Position numbers and translations under genes: made by a program. Shown here in pieces: positions 20,275 through 29,506 of a stretch of DNA of 64,000 nucleotides. Origin of the DNA: Microbacterium sp. AG1240 (GTDB lineage Bacteria; Actinomycetota; Actinomycetes; Actinomycetales; Microbacteriaceae). Every line of letters starts with the position of its first letter. Position 1 is the stretch's first letter. The DNA lies in contig NZ_RBXJ01000003.1 in the NCBI RefSeq assembly GCF_003635115.1, forward strand, positions 11,324 to 75,323, written 5' to 3'. Below the pieces are notes generated by a model, which saw only the letters and a program-made list of their open reading frames with translations, was not told where the DNA came from and ran no database searches.

Positions 20275-21909
20275 TCACACCGTCACCCGGCCGACCAGAT
20301 TGACCGCGATGCCCATGCGTTCGAACATAGCGGCCTTCGCGATCAGCGCCCTGTCGGCGGTCGCGGCGTCGGGTGCGTAGACGACCTGGGCGTGGTTCGC
20401 CTTGTGCCGGGCCATGAACTGGTCGCGCGAGACATCGTGCAGCACCACGTGCGCGATGGGCCACTCGGGGTTGGTCGCCTCCTTGCGCCGACGCGTCTCG
20501 GCCTCGGGCAGCTCGACCGCACTGCCGCGGAAGATGTCGACCTGCAGGATGCCGTCGGCGATGAAGACGCGACTGATGACCAGCTCACCGGGGCGCGAGA
20601 CGCCGTTGATGGTGGCGCCGCCGGCGGGGAAGAAGACCGGCCCCTGCCGCCACCCCTCCGCCTTGTCCCATCCCCCGAGGTGCGACGCGGGAACCGACCC
20701 GGAGATCTCGTAGACCCACACGAACTCGCCGTCGTACTCCTCTCCCCACCGCACGTCGTGCAGCGTGTTGTCGGGCACGAGCCCCATCGCCGTCCAGACC
20801 CGGTCGGTGACCAGCGCGTCGACCGCGACGCCCTCGTCGGCCTCGTTGAAGTGCGGCATGGCTCGACCGGCGAACAGCTCGCGCCGACCGTCGCGCGAGA
20901 ACACCGGCGGGCGTTCGGTGGAGTTGAGCACCCCCTCGGCGAGGTCGGACGCCGGCACCAGGTCTTTCAGGCCCTGCTGGTACTGGATGCCGACGGCGTC
21001 GAGGCCGAAATCGTCGGCGATGCGCAGCGCCGCGATGTACATCTTCATCTGCCACCGCACCTGGCCCTCGGTGAGCTCCGTCGCCTCGTCCGTGCCGAAG
21101 CGGAAGGTCATCCCGCGGTCGATCAACCAGTCGCGCGCGGCATCCGCCTCCTCGTCGGAGACGACGAGCATCTCGGCGTACAGGGCCGACTGCGACAGGC
21201 GTTCCTTGTAGATGCCCGTCGGATTCAGCAGCTCGTCGTCGAAGATCGCGTTGTACATGCCCATGCAGCCCTCGTCGAAGACACCGATGATGGCCTTCTC
21301 GGCGAGCAGCTGGTCGCCCAGCGCGCGACCCAGATCGCGCTCGGGCGAGGGGGCAAGCTCCGGCAGCGGCCTGACGTGCGACGCGTCGTGGACGATCCGC
21401 CCGGTCTCGGTCCACTCCCGCAGCCCGTCACGGAACCACGGGTCGGTGAAGTCGACCGACCATATCGTCGAGTACTCGGTGCCCATCTTGGTCATGCCGG
21501 CGTTCAGGCCCAGCAGTCCGACGAGCCCCGGCCAGTCGCCGGCGAAGTTCGCGACCGTGAGGATCGGACCGCGGTGGGTGCGCAGGCCGGCGAGCACGTG
21601 GTGCGAGTACTGCCAGACGGCTTCGGCGACGATGAGGGGCGCATCGGCGGGGATGCTGCGGAACACCTCGAGCCCCATCCGCTGGCTCGAGATGAACCCG
21701 TGGCCCGTCTCGGGATCCACGCCGTTCGCGCGCACGACCTCCCAGCCGAGCTCTGCGAGTGCCGCCGACACGTCGGCCTCCATCCGGGCCTGCGTGGGCC
21801 AGCCCGCGACGTTCGCCGACTCGCGGAGGTCGCCGCTGGCGATGAGGTAGGCGGTGCGCGCGGGCGCGGTGAGACGGGGCGGCGGGGAGGGGAGGGTGTA
21901 CGTGGTCAT
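20275..21909 (-). CDS. L-fucose/L-arabinose isomerase-like protein
   Basis: The protein has 544 aa. The central and C-terminal parts read like the fucose isomerase fold: EAVWQYSHHVLAGL, LTVANFAGDWPGLVGLLGLNAGM, then FDEGCMGMYNAIFDDELLNPTG, and later PHFNEADEGVAVDAL. Such enzymes interconvert aldose and ketose with a divalent metal held by Glu/Asp/His. It is diverged enough that the substrate cannot be named; the annotated fold is more certain than the reaction. The start ATG overlaps the FGGY kinase stop (ATGA), so the two products are coupled, as expected for isomerase-then-kinase steps. Confidence 0.75.
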   Translation of the reverse strand: MTTYTLPSPPPRLTAPARTAYLIASGDLRESANVAGWPTQARMEADVSAALAELGWEVVRANGVDPETGHGFISSQRMGLEVFRSIPADAPLIVAEAVWQYSHHVLAGLRTHRGPILTVANFAGDWPGLVGLLGLNAGMTKMGTEYSTIWSVDFTDPWFRDGLREWTETGRIVHDASHVRPLPELAPSPERDLGRALGDQLLAEKAIIGVFDEGCMGMYNAIFDDELLNPTGIYKERLSQSALYAEMLVVSDEEADAARDWLIDRGMTFRFGTDEATELTEGQVRWQMKMYIAALRIADDFGLDAVGIQYQQGLKDLVPASDLAEGVLNSTERPPVFSRDGRRELFAGRAMPHFNEADEGVAVDALVTDRVWTAMGLVPDNTLHDVRWGEEYDGEFVWVYEISGSVPASHLGGWDKAEGWRQGPVFFPAGGATINGVSRPGELVISRVFIADGILQVDIFRGSAVELPEAETRRRKEATNPEWPIAHVVLHDVSRDQFMARHKANHAQVVYAPDAATADRALIAKAAMFERMGIAVNLVGRVTV

Positions 21910-23429
21910 CGGGGAGCGCCTTCCGTGTCGGTGAGGCTGCGTTGACGCGCAGCGAGATCGTGGGTGATGACGGCCGTTCCGTCGTAGAGGGAGAGATAGT
22001 GGGCGAAGAGGTCGTCGTAGAGAGCGGCGACCGCCGGGTCGGGGACGACGGTGCGCGCGACCGGGTTCCAGTCCTCGATGCGCGGGGCGTCGTCGCGCAA
22101 GGGATCGGAGGCCGCCGCGAGGAACGCCGCGCCGTAGGACGCGCCGATCGTGACCTCGGGGACCTCCTGCACGAGGCCGGTCACGTCCGAGACGATCCGC
22201 AGCCAGAGGGCGCCCTGGGTCCCCCCGCCGACGGCGACGATGCGTCGGATGTCGGCGCCGGCGGCGCGCATCGTCTCGACGTTGTGCCGCACGCCGAACG
22301 CGGTGGCCTCGAGAGCGGCGCGGTACAGATCGCCGCGGTTGTGCTCGAGAGTGAGACCGGCGATGACGCCGCGCGCGTCGGGGTCGAGGATCGGCGTGCG
22401 CTCACCGGCGAAGTACGGCAGCATCACCAGGCCCCGCGCGCCCGGCCCCGACTCCGCGGCTTCGGCGAGGAGGCGCGGGTAGTCCGCACCGGTGAGGTCG
22501 GCGATCCATCGGGTGATCGCGCCGGAGCTCGCCAGACCCCCCGCGAGGTTGCGAGACCCGGGGAACGCCCCGACGGTGCTCCACATCGACGGCGTGCGAA
22601 GGGTCTCGTCGCCGGTGGCGACGAGGAACATGGTCGTGCCGTACATGAGCATGAGGTCGCCGGCACCGTGGGCCCCGACGCTCACCGCCTCGGTCCACGC
22701 GTCGATGGTGCCGGTGATCACCGGCGTCCCCTCCGCGAGACCGGTCAGGTCGGCGGCATCGCGCGTCACGAGACCCGCGACGTCTCCCGCCCACCGCAGG
22801 AGCGGCTGCTCGAGCCCCGGCGCGATGAGCCGCCACCACGGTTCGTGCCACCGTTCGTGCTCGATGTCGTAGAGCGGTGTCATCTGGCTCGCCGACTGAT
22901 GGTCGAGCACGTACGCGCCGGTCAGGCGGTGCGCGAGCCACGACGCCGGCATGAAGAGGCGCCGCGCCCGCGCGTACGTCTCGGGCTCCTCGTCGCGCAC
23001 CCACGCGATCTTCGGCCCGCCGGCCTGCGTCGTGAGGGACGAACCCCCGACGCGCACGATCTCGTCCGCGCCGAGCTCATCGGTCAGGCGGCGCATCTGG
23101 TCGGTCGCGCGCGTGTCGACGCCGTAGAGGATCGCCGGCCGCACCGCGACCGCATCCGCGTCGGCGAGCAGCACGCAGGGACCCATGCCGCTGACACCCA
23201 CCGCGCACACCTCGACGCTCTGCCCCGAGACGCGCCCGAGGAGTTCGCGCGCGAGCGTCACGAACTCGTCCCACCAGACCGAGCCGTCCATCTCGACCCA
23301 GCCGGCACGCGGACGCGAGACCTCGTGCTCGACGGCCGCGGAAGCGATGATGCGGCCCTCCGCATCGACGAGCACGCCCTTGCTGCTGGACGTGCCGATG
23401 TCGACGCCCATCGTGCAGCGGACCGTCAT
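21906..23429 (-). CDS. FGGY family carbohydrate kinase
   Basis: The protein is 507 aa. ATG 23429 begins MTVRCTMGVDIGTSSSKG, the N-terminal phosphate-binding motif; a purine-rich GAGAGGGG lies upstream. Other FGGY features: GPCVLLADAD and ILYGVDTRA (xylulokinase-like), MYGTTMF, and the C-terminal IVAVGGGTQGALWLRIVSDVTG adenosine motif. Xylulokinase-like kinases phosphorylate ketopentoses or related polyols. It lies between the DapA-like lyase (28-bp gap) and the isomerase (overlap). Confidence 0.9.
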   Translation of the reverse strand: MTVRCTMGVDIGTSSSKGVLVDAEGRIIASAAVEHEVSRPRAGWVEMDGSVWWDEFVTLARELLGRVSGQSVEVCAVGVSGMGPCVLLADADAVAVRPAILYGVDTRATDQMRRLTDELGADEIVRVGGSSLTTQAGGPKIAWVRDEEPETYARARRLFMPASWLAHRLTGAYVLDHQSASQMTPLYDIEHERWHEPWWRLIAPGLEQPLLRWAGDVAGLVTRDAADLTGLAEGTPVITGTIDAWTEAVSVGAHGAGDLMLMYGTTMFLVATGDETLRTPSMWSTVGAFPGSRNLAGGLASSGAITRWIADLTGADYPRLLAEAAESGPGARGLVMLPYFAGERTPILDPDARGVIAGLTLEHNRGDLYRAALEATAFGVRHNVETMRAAGADIRRIVAVGGGTQGALWLRIVSDVTGLVQEVPEVTIGASYGAAFLAAASDPLRDDAPRIEDWNPVARTVVPDPAVAALYDDLFAHYLSLYDGTAVITHDLAARQRSLTDTEGAPR

Positions 23430-23457
23430 GGCATCCGCCCCTCTCCCCGCGCGCGGA

Positions 23458-24327
23458 TCAGCGGTAGGCGTTGATGACGCGATCGATCTCGACCAGCGCC
23501 TCGTGGTCGGGCTCCACCAGCGCCATGCGGCAGCGGCCGTCCGCGACACCCATCGAGCGCAGGGCGGCCTTCATGCGGGGCATGTCGCCCCCGATGACCC
23601 GCACCACGTCGTCGACGGCCGCTTGCGCGGTCGCGATGGTCTCGGGGTCGCCGCCGTCGGCCGCGGCGGCGAGCGCGCGGAACGGCTTCGGCAGCACGGA
23701 CGACACCCCGGAGACGACGCCCTGGGCTCCGACCTCGCCGGCTGCGACGAGGTCGCGGTCCGCGCCCGTGTACAGCACGAAGTCATCGTCGACAACGGCG
23801 CGGTAGGCGGCGATGTCGTCGAGGGTCATCTCGCTGATCTTCGCGCCGATGACGTTCGGCAGCGTCGCGAGACGGGCCAGGAGCGCGGGGCTGACCTCGA
23901 TGCCGCTGCGCTTCGGATACACGTAGACGAAGAGAGACCCGTCGCCGACGGCCTCGGACACCGCCTCGAAGTAGCTCTCCACGGCGGCCTCCGCCGAGGA
24001 GAGGTAGTACGGAGTGAGGGCCGCGAACTCGCGTGCCCCGAGCTCCCGGGCGATCTGCACGCGACGCACCGCCTCGAACGCGCTCGAGCGGCCGACGTGC
24101 ACGATCACGCGCATCCGACCGCCGAGATCCTCGACCGCGGCCCCGACCAGCGCGCGGAACTCCTCCTCGTCGATGGCGGGGAACTCCCCCGTCGTCCCCA
24201 GCACGAAGGCGCCCTCGTTGCCCGACTGGGCGACGTAGCGGAAGATCGCGCGGCTCCCCTCGATGTCCAGGCTCCCGTCGGCGTGGAAGCTGGTCGGGAT
24301 GGCGGTGACGATGTCGCGACGTGACAT
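23458..24327 (-). CDS. DapA/N-acetylneuraminate lyase family aldolase or dehydratase
   Basis: The protein has 289 aa, normal for this TIM-barrel family. GTTGEF (44-49) is the substrate carboxylate motif, Y135/Y137 in FVYVYPKRSG occupies the position of the catalytic Tyr, and K163 in GAKISEM is the Schiff-base lysine. Family members cleave or dehydrate 2-keto-3-deoxy acids. Its place in a sugar operon, away from lysine biosynthesis, points to a 2-oxo sugar-acid step rather than dihydrodipicolinate synthesis. Confidence 0.88.
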   Translation of the reverse strand: MSRRDIVTAIPTSFHADGSLDIEGSRAIFRYVAQSGNEGAFVLGTTGEFPAIDEEEFRALVGAAVEDLGGRMRVIVHVGRSSAFEAVRRVQIARELGAREFAALTPYYLSSAEAAVESYFEAVSEAVGDGSLFVYVYPKRSGIEVSPALLARLATLPNVIGAKISEMTLDDIAAYRAVVDDDFVLYTGADRDLVAAGEVGAQGVVSGVSSVLPKPFRALAAAADGGDPETIATAQAAVDDVVRVIGGDMPRMKAALRSMGVADGRCRMALVEPDHEALVEIDRVINAYR

Positions 24328-24367
24328 GTGGTGCGGCCTTTCAGATGGTGGAACGGATGACGAGGGT

Positions 24368-25102
24368 TCAGGCGTACGAGGTGTTGGCGGTGGGGGTGAG
24401 GACGAGCTCGTTCACGCAGACCCGTTCGGGGAGCGCTGCGATCCACCCCACCGCCTCCCCCACGTCCTCGGCGCGGAGCATCGACTCGCGCGCCTCGGCC
24501 GAGGGCGGGTTCGGACGGGTGTCGAGGATGTCGGTCGCCACTTCTCCCGGGCACAGGTGGGTGGCGCGCACCCCGTTCGGGTGCTCCTGGGCGTTGACCG
24601 ATTCCGCGAGAACCCCGAGGGCGGTCTTGCTCATCGAGTAGGCGGCGCCCGCGCCGGGGGAATGACGCCAGGCGGCCCACGACGAGACGAGCACGATGCG
24701 TCCGCCCCGGGACGCACGCATGCCGGGCAGGACGGCGTGCACCGCACGCACCGCCCCGTGCAGGTTCACATCCATGACGTGGTCGATCGCCGATGGGGTC
24801 ACGGCGTCCCAGAAGCGCTCCTGCACGTTGGTGCCGGCGCTGAACACGAGGGTGGCGACGGGTCCGTGCTCGGCCTCGATGGTCGCCACGGCCCGCGAGA
24901 CCGCACGGTCGTCGGACACGTCGAGCGCGAGCGGGGTCGCCGAGCCGCCGGCCGACCGGATCCCGGCGACCACCCGGTCGAGCTCGTTCCCCCGGCGGCC
25001 CGAGACCACCACGTGGCCTCCGAGCCCGGCCAGCGCCCGGGCGGATGCCTCGCCGATACCGGTGCCGCCGCCGATCACCCACGACACGGGGAGGACAGGC
25101 AC
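24368..25102 (-). CDS. SDR family NAD(P)-dependent oxidoreductase
   Basis: The protein has 244 aa. The cofactor motif GGGTGIGEA (residues 11-19), the catalytic Ser in VLVSSWAAW and YSMSK (Tyr-x-x-x-Lys) are present, and so is the CPGEVATDI segment. GTG 25102 lies 1 bp after the permease stop. Oxidation of a sugar or a sugar alcohol, feeding the DapA-like or isomerase steps, is the likely role in this operon; substrate unknown. Confidence 0.9.
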   Translation of the reverse strand: MPVLPVSWVIGGGTGIGEASARALAGLGGHVVVSGRRGNELDRVVAGIRSAGGSATPLALDVSDDRAVSRAVATIEAEHGPVATLVFSAGTNVQERFWDAVTPSAIDHVMDVNLHGAVRAVHAVLPGMRASRGGRIVLVSSWAAWRHSPGAGAAYSMSKTALGVLAESVNAQEHPNGVRATHLCPGEVATDILDTRPNPPSAEARESMLRAEDVGEAVGWIAALPERVCVNELVLTPTANTSYA

Positions 25103-25103
25103 G

Positions 25104-26006
25104 TCAGCCCTTCGTCGCGCCCGCGGTCAGACCGCTGACGACGTATCGCTGGGCGATGAGGGCGACGATCATGACCGGGACGGTGATGACGACGGCCGCG
25201 GCCATGAGCCCGCCCCAGTCGACCGCGGCGTAACTGGTGAAGTTCACGATCGCCACGGGCAGCGTCCTGGTGCCCTGGCTGGACAGCACGAGCGCGAACA
25301 GGAAGTTGTTCCAGCTGAAGATGAACGACAGGATCGACGCGGTCGCGATACCCGGTACCGACAGGGGGAGCACGACCCGCACGAACGCACCGATCCGGCT
25401 GGTCCCGTCGATCTGGGCCGCTTCCTCCAGCTCGTGCGGGATGCCGTCGAAGAAGCTCGACATGATCGCCACGACGAGCGGCATCGTCACGAACAGGTGC
25501 GTGAGGATCAGCACGGTGTAGGTGCCGACGAGCTGGATCTGCGAGAACAGGAAGTACCAGGGGATGAGCAGGCTCACGCCCGGGATCACGCGCGCCATCA
25601 GCAGGAAGGCGGTCGTACTGCGCACCCGGTAGCGGGCGATGCCGTATGCGGCGGGCACGCCGATCAGGAGGGCGAGCAGCGTCGCGCCGATGCCCACGAT
25701 GACGCTGTTGCCGATGATCGGCAGGAAGTTCTGCGCCCCGAAGACCGTGTCGTAGTTTCCGAGCGTCGGTTCGAAGTCGAACGTGCGGGAGGGGTCGACG
25801 ACGTCGCGGTTGCGTTTGATGCTCGCCAGGAACATCCAGGCCAGCGGCACGAGGAAGGCCAGCACGACGGCGACGATGCCGACGACGCGGGCGGTGCCGC
25901 CGATGATCTGTGCGCGTGTCCGCCTGCGCCGACGCGGCGTCGGCAGCGGGCGAGCGGCGGCGGGGGCGGCTCCTTGACGGGGCCGGATGGGGGCGGTGAC
26001 GCTCAT
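25104..26006 (-). CDS. Carbohydrate ABC transporter permease (MalG-type)
   Basis: The protein has 300 aa with six predicted membrane helices after an Arg/Pro-rich 40-residue head. The EAA loop, which contacts the ATPase, is ELEEAAQIDGTSRIGAFVRVVLPLS. ATG 26006 overlaps the first permease stop (ATGA). It pairs with the permease at 26003-26932 and the binding protein at 26991-28295; no ATPase gene is in the operon, so a shared MsiK-type ATPase encoded elsewhere is expected, as is common in actinobacteria. Confidence 0.93.
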   Translation of the reverse strand: MSVTAPIRPRQGAAPAAARPLPTPRRRRRTRAQIIGGTARVVGIVAVVLAFLVPLAWMFLASIKRNRDVVDPSRTFDFEPTLGNYDTVFGAQNFLPIIGNSVIVGIGATLLALLIGVPAAYGIARYRVRSTTAFLLMARVIPGVSLLIPWYFLFSQIQLVGTYTVLILTHLFVTMPLVVAIMSSFFDGIPHELEEAAQIDGTSRIGAFVRVVLPLSVPGIATASILSFIFSWNNFLFALVLSSQGTRTLPVAIVNFTSYAAVDWGGLMAAAVVITVPVMIVALIAQRYVVSGLTAGATKG

Positions 26007-26932
26007 GAGCGGTCTCCTCGTTTGCGAAGAATGGCCAGGGCGACGAGCACGATGACGATGAGCATGAAGAACAGCATCAGAAGGGCGGACGCCTTCCCGT
26101 ACTGCGAGAACTGGAACGCCTGCCCGTAGGCCAGGATGTTCAGCGTCTCGGCCTCGTGGCTCGATCCGCCGCCGATGCCCTTGGTCGCGTAGATGATGTC
26201 GAAGGTCTTCATGGCGTCGATCGCGCGCAGGATGGCGGCCGCGCCGATGACCGGCGCGAGGAGCGGCAGCGTGATGTGCCGGAAACGCTGCCACGCGTTC
26301 GCACCGTCGACCCGGGCGGCCTCGTCCGGCTCCTCGGGGAGCGTGGAGAGTCCCGCGAGCAGGATGAGGATGACCATGGGGGTCCACTGCCAGACGTCGA
26401 TGAAGATCAGCGTGTTCAGCGCGGTCGCGGGGTCGGACAGCCACCCCTGCGCGGGGAGGCCGAAGAACTGCATCACGACGTTCGCGAATCCGATGGTGGG
26501 CTCGAAGATGAGCAGCCACATCATGCCGACCGCGACCGGGGTGGCCACGAGCGGGAGCAGGATGAAGACCCGCACGATCCCCTGGCCTCGGAAGGTCTTG
26601 CGCAGCAGCAGGGCGATCGCGAGTCCGAACAGCAGCTCCAGCCCCAACGCCACACCGGTGAAGTAGGCCGTGCGTCCCACCGCCGGCCAGAACCGCTCGG
26701 TGTCGGTGAGCCACCCGACGTAGTTCGCCAGGCCGACGAACTCGAACGGCCGGTTGACCGACCCGGCGGAGTCCGTCAGCGACAGGAACACCGTGTACCC
26801 GATGGGGAACGCGATGAGCGCACCGATGAACACCACCGACGGTGCGATGAGGATCCACTTCAGGTGCGCGTCGACCCAGTCGACGGCGCGCGTCGCGGCG
26901 CTCGGGCGGCGCGGGGCGGTGATCGTTGCCAC
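26003..26932 (-). CDS. Carbohydrate ABC transporter permease (MalF-type)
   Basis: The protein is 309 aa and starts at GTG 26932 with a strong GGAGGAA upstream. It has six hydrophobic helices and the EAA motif EEPDEAARVDGANAWQRF. This is the first permease of a CUT1-like importer. Together with the second permease and the lipoprotein binding protein it should import the operon's carbohydrate. Confidence 0.93.
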   Translation of the reverse strand: MATITAPRRPSAATRAVDWVDAHLKWILIAPSVVFIGALIAFPIGYTVFLSLTDSAGSVNRPFEFVGLANYVGWLTDTERFWPAVGRTAYFTGVALGLELLFGLAIALLLRKTFRGQGIVRVFILLPLVATPVAVGMMWLLIFEPTIGFANVVMQFFGLPAQGWLSDPATALNTLIFIDVWQWTPMVILILLAGLSTLPEEPDEAARVDGANAWQRFRHITLPLLAPVIGAAAILRAIDAMKTFDIIYATKGIGGGSSHEAETLNILAYGQAFQFSQYGKASALLMLFFMLIVIVLVALAILRKRGDRS

Positions 26933-26990
26933 TTCTTCCTCCTCCGGTGAGCGGGGTCTCGGCGGTGCAGCCGCCGAGACCCCGGCCCGA

Positions 26991-28295
26991 TCAGTTCTCA
27001 GAATCCAGGAGGTCCTGGAACTGGGTGTTGGCCGACGCCGCCGCGTCGGAGACGTCTCCGCCCTCGATCGCGGCGATCACCGGACCGCCGACGATCTCGC
27101 GCGCCGCGGCGACCTGCTCGAGCTGCGGGCGGTCGTGACCGACGCCGTGGTCGGCGACGTTTCGGACGATCTCGACGAGTCCGGCCGGGAACTTCGCGAC
27201 CGCGGCGTCATCGTCCCAGGCGGACTGACGAGCCCCCGGCACGGTCTCGTTCTCGAGCAGCCACTTGGTGTTCTCCTCGTTGGTCACCCATTTGATGAAC
27301 TCCCACGCCGCATCCTTCTTCGTCGAGAACTCGTTGATGCCGACCGTCTGCGGCACGATGTTGTAGAACTTCGAGCCGTCGGGCCCCTCGGGGAACTGCG
27401 CGAAACCGACGGTGTCGACGACGCTGCTGTTGTCCTCGTCGAGGAAGGTGTAGGCCTGGCTGTCGGCGTCGATATAGAACGCCGCGCGCCCCTGGGCGAA
27501 CAGGGCGGATGCTTCGACCCAGCCCATGTTGGTCACTCCGGGAGGGCCGTACTGGCGCAGCAGGTTGCCGTAGAGCTCGATGGCCTCGACAGCCTCGGGG
27601 GTGTCGATCGATGCGTTGCCGTCGGCGTCCTGGAAGTCTGCGCCGAAGCTGTAGAGGAACGACGAGAGCTGCGTCACCAGCGGCACGCGCGAGCCGCGCA
27701 TGGCGATGCCGAAGACGCCGTTCTCGGGGTCGTTCAGCGTCGCGATCGCCGTCTCGAGCTCCTCGAGCGTCGTCGGCACCTCGAGGCCGGCCGCCTCGAG
27801 CAGGTCGGTGCGGTAGTAGACGATCTGGCGCTCGGTCATGACGGGGACGCCGTAGACGACGCCGTCGAGCTCCACCGCGTCACGTGCGGCGGGCTGGAAG
27901 TCCTCCCAGTTCCACTCGGCGTCGGACGAGACGTACTCCGTCATGTCGGCCAGCCAGCCGTTGCGCGAGAACTCGCGCATGACGTCCTGCACCTGGAAGG
28001 CCATCACGTCGAAGTCGGACGACGAGGAGTTCAACTTGACCTTGTAGTTGTCGTTGAGCTGCTCGTTGCCGTACGCCTCGATCGTGACCGCGATGCCGGT
28101 CTCTTCCTCGTACTTCGTGGCGAGGGTCTTCAGTCCCTCGGTCCACGGGCTGTTCGCGGCGACGACGGTCAGCTCGGTGACCTCGCCCTCCGCTTGACCG
28201 CCGCTTCCGCCGCCGCAGGCGGTGAGGCCGAGGGCGAGAACCGCCGCGGAGGCCAGGACGGCGAGAGAGCGCCGCGATCGCTGTGTGGTGAACAT
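26991..28295 (-). CDS. Extracellular sugar-binding lipoprotein of ABC importer
   Basis: The protein has 434 aa. A lipoprotein signal peptide ends LGLTACGGG (lipobox Cys near residue 27). The mature part is a class I sugar solute-binding protein: VTELTVVAANSPWTEGL, YEEETGIAVTIEAYG, VPVMTERQIVYYRTDLLEAAG and a C-terminal hinge region. ATG 28295 is preceded by AAAGGA. It is second in the operon, 38 bp after the dehydrogenase. Ligand unknown. Confidence 0.93.
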   Translation of the reverse strand: MFTTQRSRRSLAVLASAAVLALGLTACGGGSGGQAEGEVTELTVVAANSPWTEGLKTLATKYEEETGIAVTIEAYGNEQLNDNYKVKLNSSSSDFDVMAFQVQDVMREFSRNGWLADMTEYVSSDAEWNWEDFQPAARDAVELDGVVYGVPVMTERQIVYYRTDLLEAAGLEVPTTLEELETAIATLNDPENGVFGIAMRGSRVPLVTQLSSFLYSFGADFQDADGNASIDTPEAVEAIELYGNLLRQYGPPGVTNMGWVEASALFAQGRAAFYIDADSQAYTFLDEDNSSVVDTVGFAQFPEGPDGSKFYNIVPQTVGINEFSTKKDAAWEFIKWVTNEENTKWLLENETVPGARQSAWDDDAAVAKFPAGLVEIVRNVADHGVGHDRPQLEQVAAAREIVGGPVIAAIEGGDVSDAAASANTQFQDLLDSEN

Positions 28296-28333
28296 CGGTG
28301 TTCCTTTCGTGGGGTGTTCGGGTTGTGCGAAGG

Positions 28334-29326
28334 TCAGGCCACCAGCGCCGTGGGGACGCGGCCGGCGAAGACGTCGACGATGGCCTGGGCGGTGGCGAGG
28401 CCGATCCGCTCGTACGCTTCGCGACTGTCGGCCGCGGCGTGCGGGGCCACGACGACCATGGGGTGGGAGAAGAGCGGGTTGTCCTGCGAGGTGGGCTCGA
28501 TCTCGAACACGTCGAGGCCGGCTCCCGCGATGCGGCCCGTCGCCAGGGCGTCCACGAGAGCGCCCTGGTCGACGAGGCCACCGCGCGAGGTGTTGATCAG
28601 GATGGTGCCCTGCCTCATGCCGGAGATGAGCTCGGCATCGACGATGTGGTGCGTCGCCGCGATGTGGGGGGCGTGCACGCTGACGATGTCGACGTCGGCC
28701 ACCGCCGCAGCCGCCGAGTCGACGAGCGACACCCCGAGACGCGCCGCGGCGGCCTCGTCGGCGTAGGGGTCGTAGGCCTTGATCGAGACGTCGAAGCCGG
28801 CGAGACGGCGGGTGAGTAGCTGGGCGATGGCACCGAAACCGATCAGGCCGATCGACGTGCCTGCCAGTTCGCGGCCGACGAACCGGTCCCACCGGCCCGC
28901 CTTCGTGGCGGAGTCCATCTCGGGGATGCGGCGGAGCACCGACAGCATGAATCCGATGGCGAGCTCGGCCACCGCGGCGGCGTTCCCGCCGGGCACGTTC
29001 ACGACCTTCACGTCGCGGTCGCGGGTGGCGTCGAGGTCGATGTTGTCGAGGCCGACGCCGAGGCGGGCGATGATCTGCAGGCGCTCGGCGTGCGAGAGCG
29101 CTTCTGCGTCGTAGACCTCCACCCCGCCGACGGCGGCGTCTGCGTCGGCGATGAGCGCGTGCAGTTCGGCCTGCGTCCACGGGACAGTGGAGTCGTTCTC
29201 GACGAGGGTGAATCCGTGGTCGATGAGCAGCTGGCGGCCGGACGAGCAGAGCTCGGGGTAACGGACCGGCCCGACGATGACCGTGCGTCCCGTGCCGACA
29301 GGTATCAGGGGGGCGGTAGCAGTCAT
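28334..29326 (-). CDS. D-2-hydroxyacid dehydrogenase (C-terminal binding protein-like)
   Basis: The protein has 330 aa. The NAD Rossmann motif is GLIGFGAIAQLL (about 158-169); catalytic Arg lies in LINTSRGGLVD, Glu in EIEPTS and His in VVAPHAAA, giving the R-E-H set of the D-2-hydroxyacid dehydrogenase family. It reduces 2-keto acids or oxidises hydroxy acids. As the first gene after the operon promoter, it suggests a 2-keto or hydroxy acid intermediate in the pathway, in agreement with the DapA-like enzyme. Confidence 0.9.
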   Translation of the reverse strand: MTATAPLIPVGTGRTVIVGPVRYPELCSSGRQLLIDHGFTLVENDSTVPWTQAELHALIADADAAVGGVEVYDAEALSHAERLQIIARLGVGLDNIDLDATRDRDVKVVNVPGGNAAAVAELAIGFMLSVLRRIPEMDSATKAGRWDRFVGRELAGTSIGLIGFGAIAQLLTRRLAGFDVSIKAYDPYADEAAAARLGVSLVDSAAAAVADVDIVSVHAPHIAATHHIVDAELISGMRQGTILINTSRGGLVDQGALVDALATGRIAGAGLDVFEIEPTSQDNPLFSHPMVVVAPHAAADSREAYERIGLATAQAIVDVFAGRVPTALVA

Positions 29327-29391
29327 CTCTCGGAGGCCTTTCTGGACGGGTCAGGATTCCGAGGAATCGATCACCGTTGAACGATTTGTTT

Positions 29392-29434
29392 ACTGTTAAC
29401 AGTCACCATAGAGGCCCGGTCGTTGACATGTCAA
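29392..29434 (-). promoter_or_regulatory. Catabolic operon promoter with overlapping palindromes
   Basis: On the minus strand there is a perfect -35 TTGACA (29429-29434), an 18-bp spacer and -10 TATGGT (29405-29410). The -35 is half of a perfect palindrome TTGACATGTCAA (29423-29434). A second perfect palindrome, ACTGTTAACAGT (29392-29403), sits just downstream of the -10, over the expected start site. The latter shares TACTGKTRAC with a site before the GntR gene, making it the likely GntR operator. Confidence 0.75.
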
Positions 29435-29447
29435 GACGACGAAACGA

Positions 29448-29482
29448 GGGGGCGCCCGCGGCTGCATGCCGTGGGCGCCCCC
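29448..29482 (-). terminator. Terminator hairpin after the GntR gene
   Basis: GGGGGCGCCC (29448-29457) pairs with GGGCGCCCCC (29473-29482), 10 bp perfect, and the loop holds a further 4-bp stem (CGGC/GCCG). Reading the minus strand it is followed by TCGTTTCGTC. It separates the GntR gene from the operon promoter. Confidence 0.75.
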
Positions 29483-29506
29483 TCTGAGAGACGAGAGACG
29501 AGAGCG

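Noticed and set aside
23458-24327. Dihydrodipicolinate synthase (dapA) of lysine biosynthesis
   Set aside because: It lies in a sugar operon, and the catalytic loop (YVYPKRSG) differs from the usual YNVPxRT of DapA; a 2-keto-3-deoxy acid enzyme is more likely.
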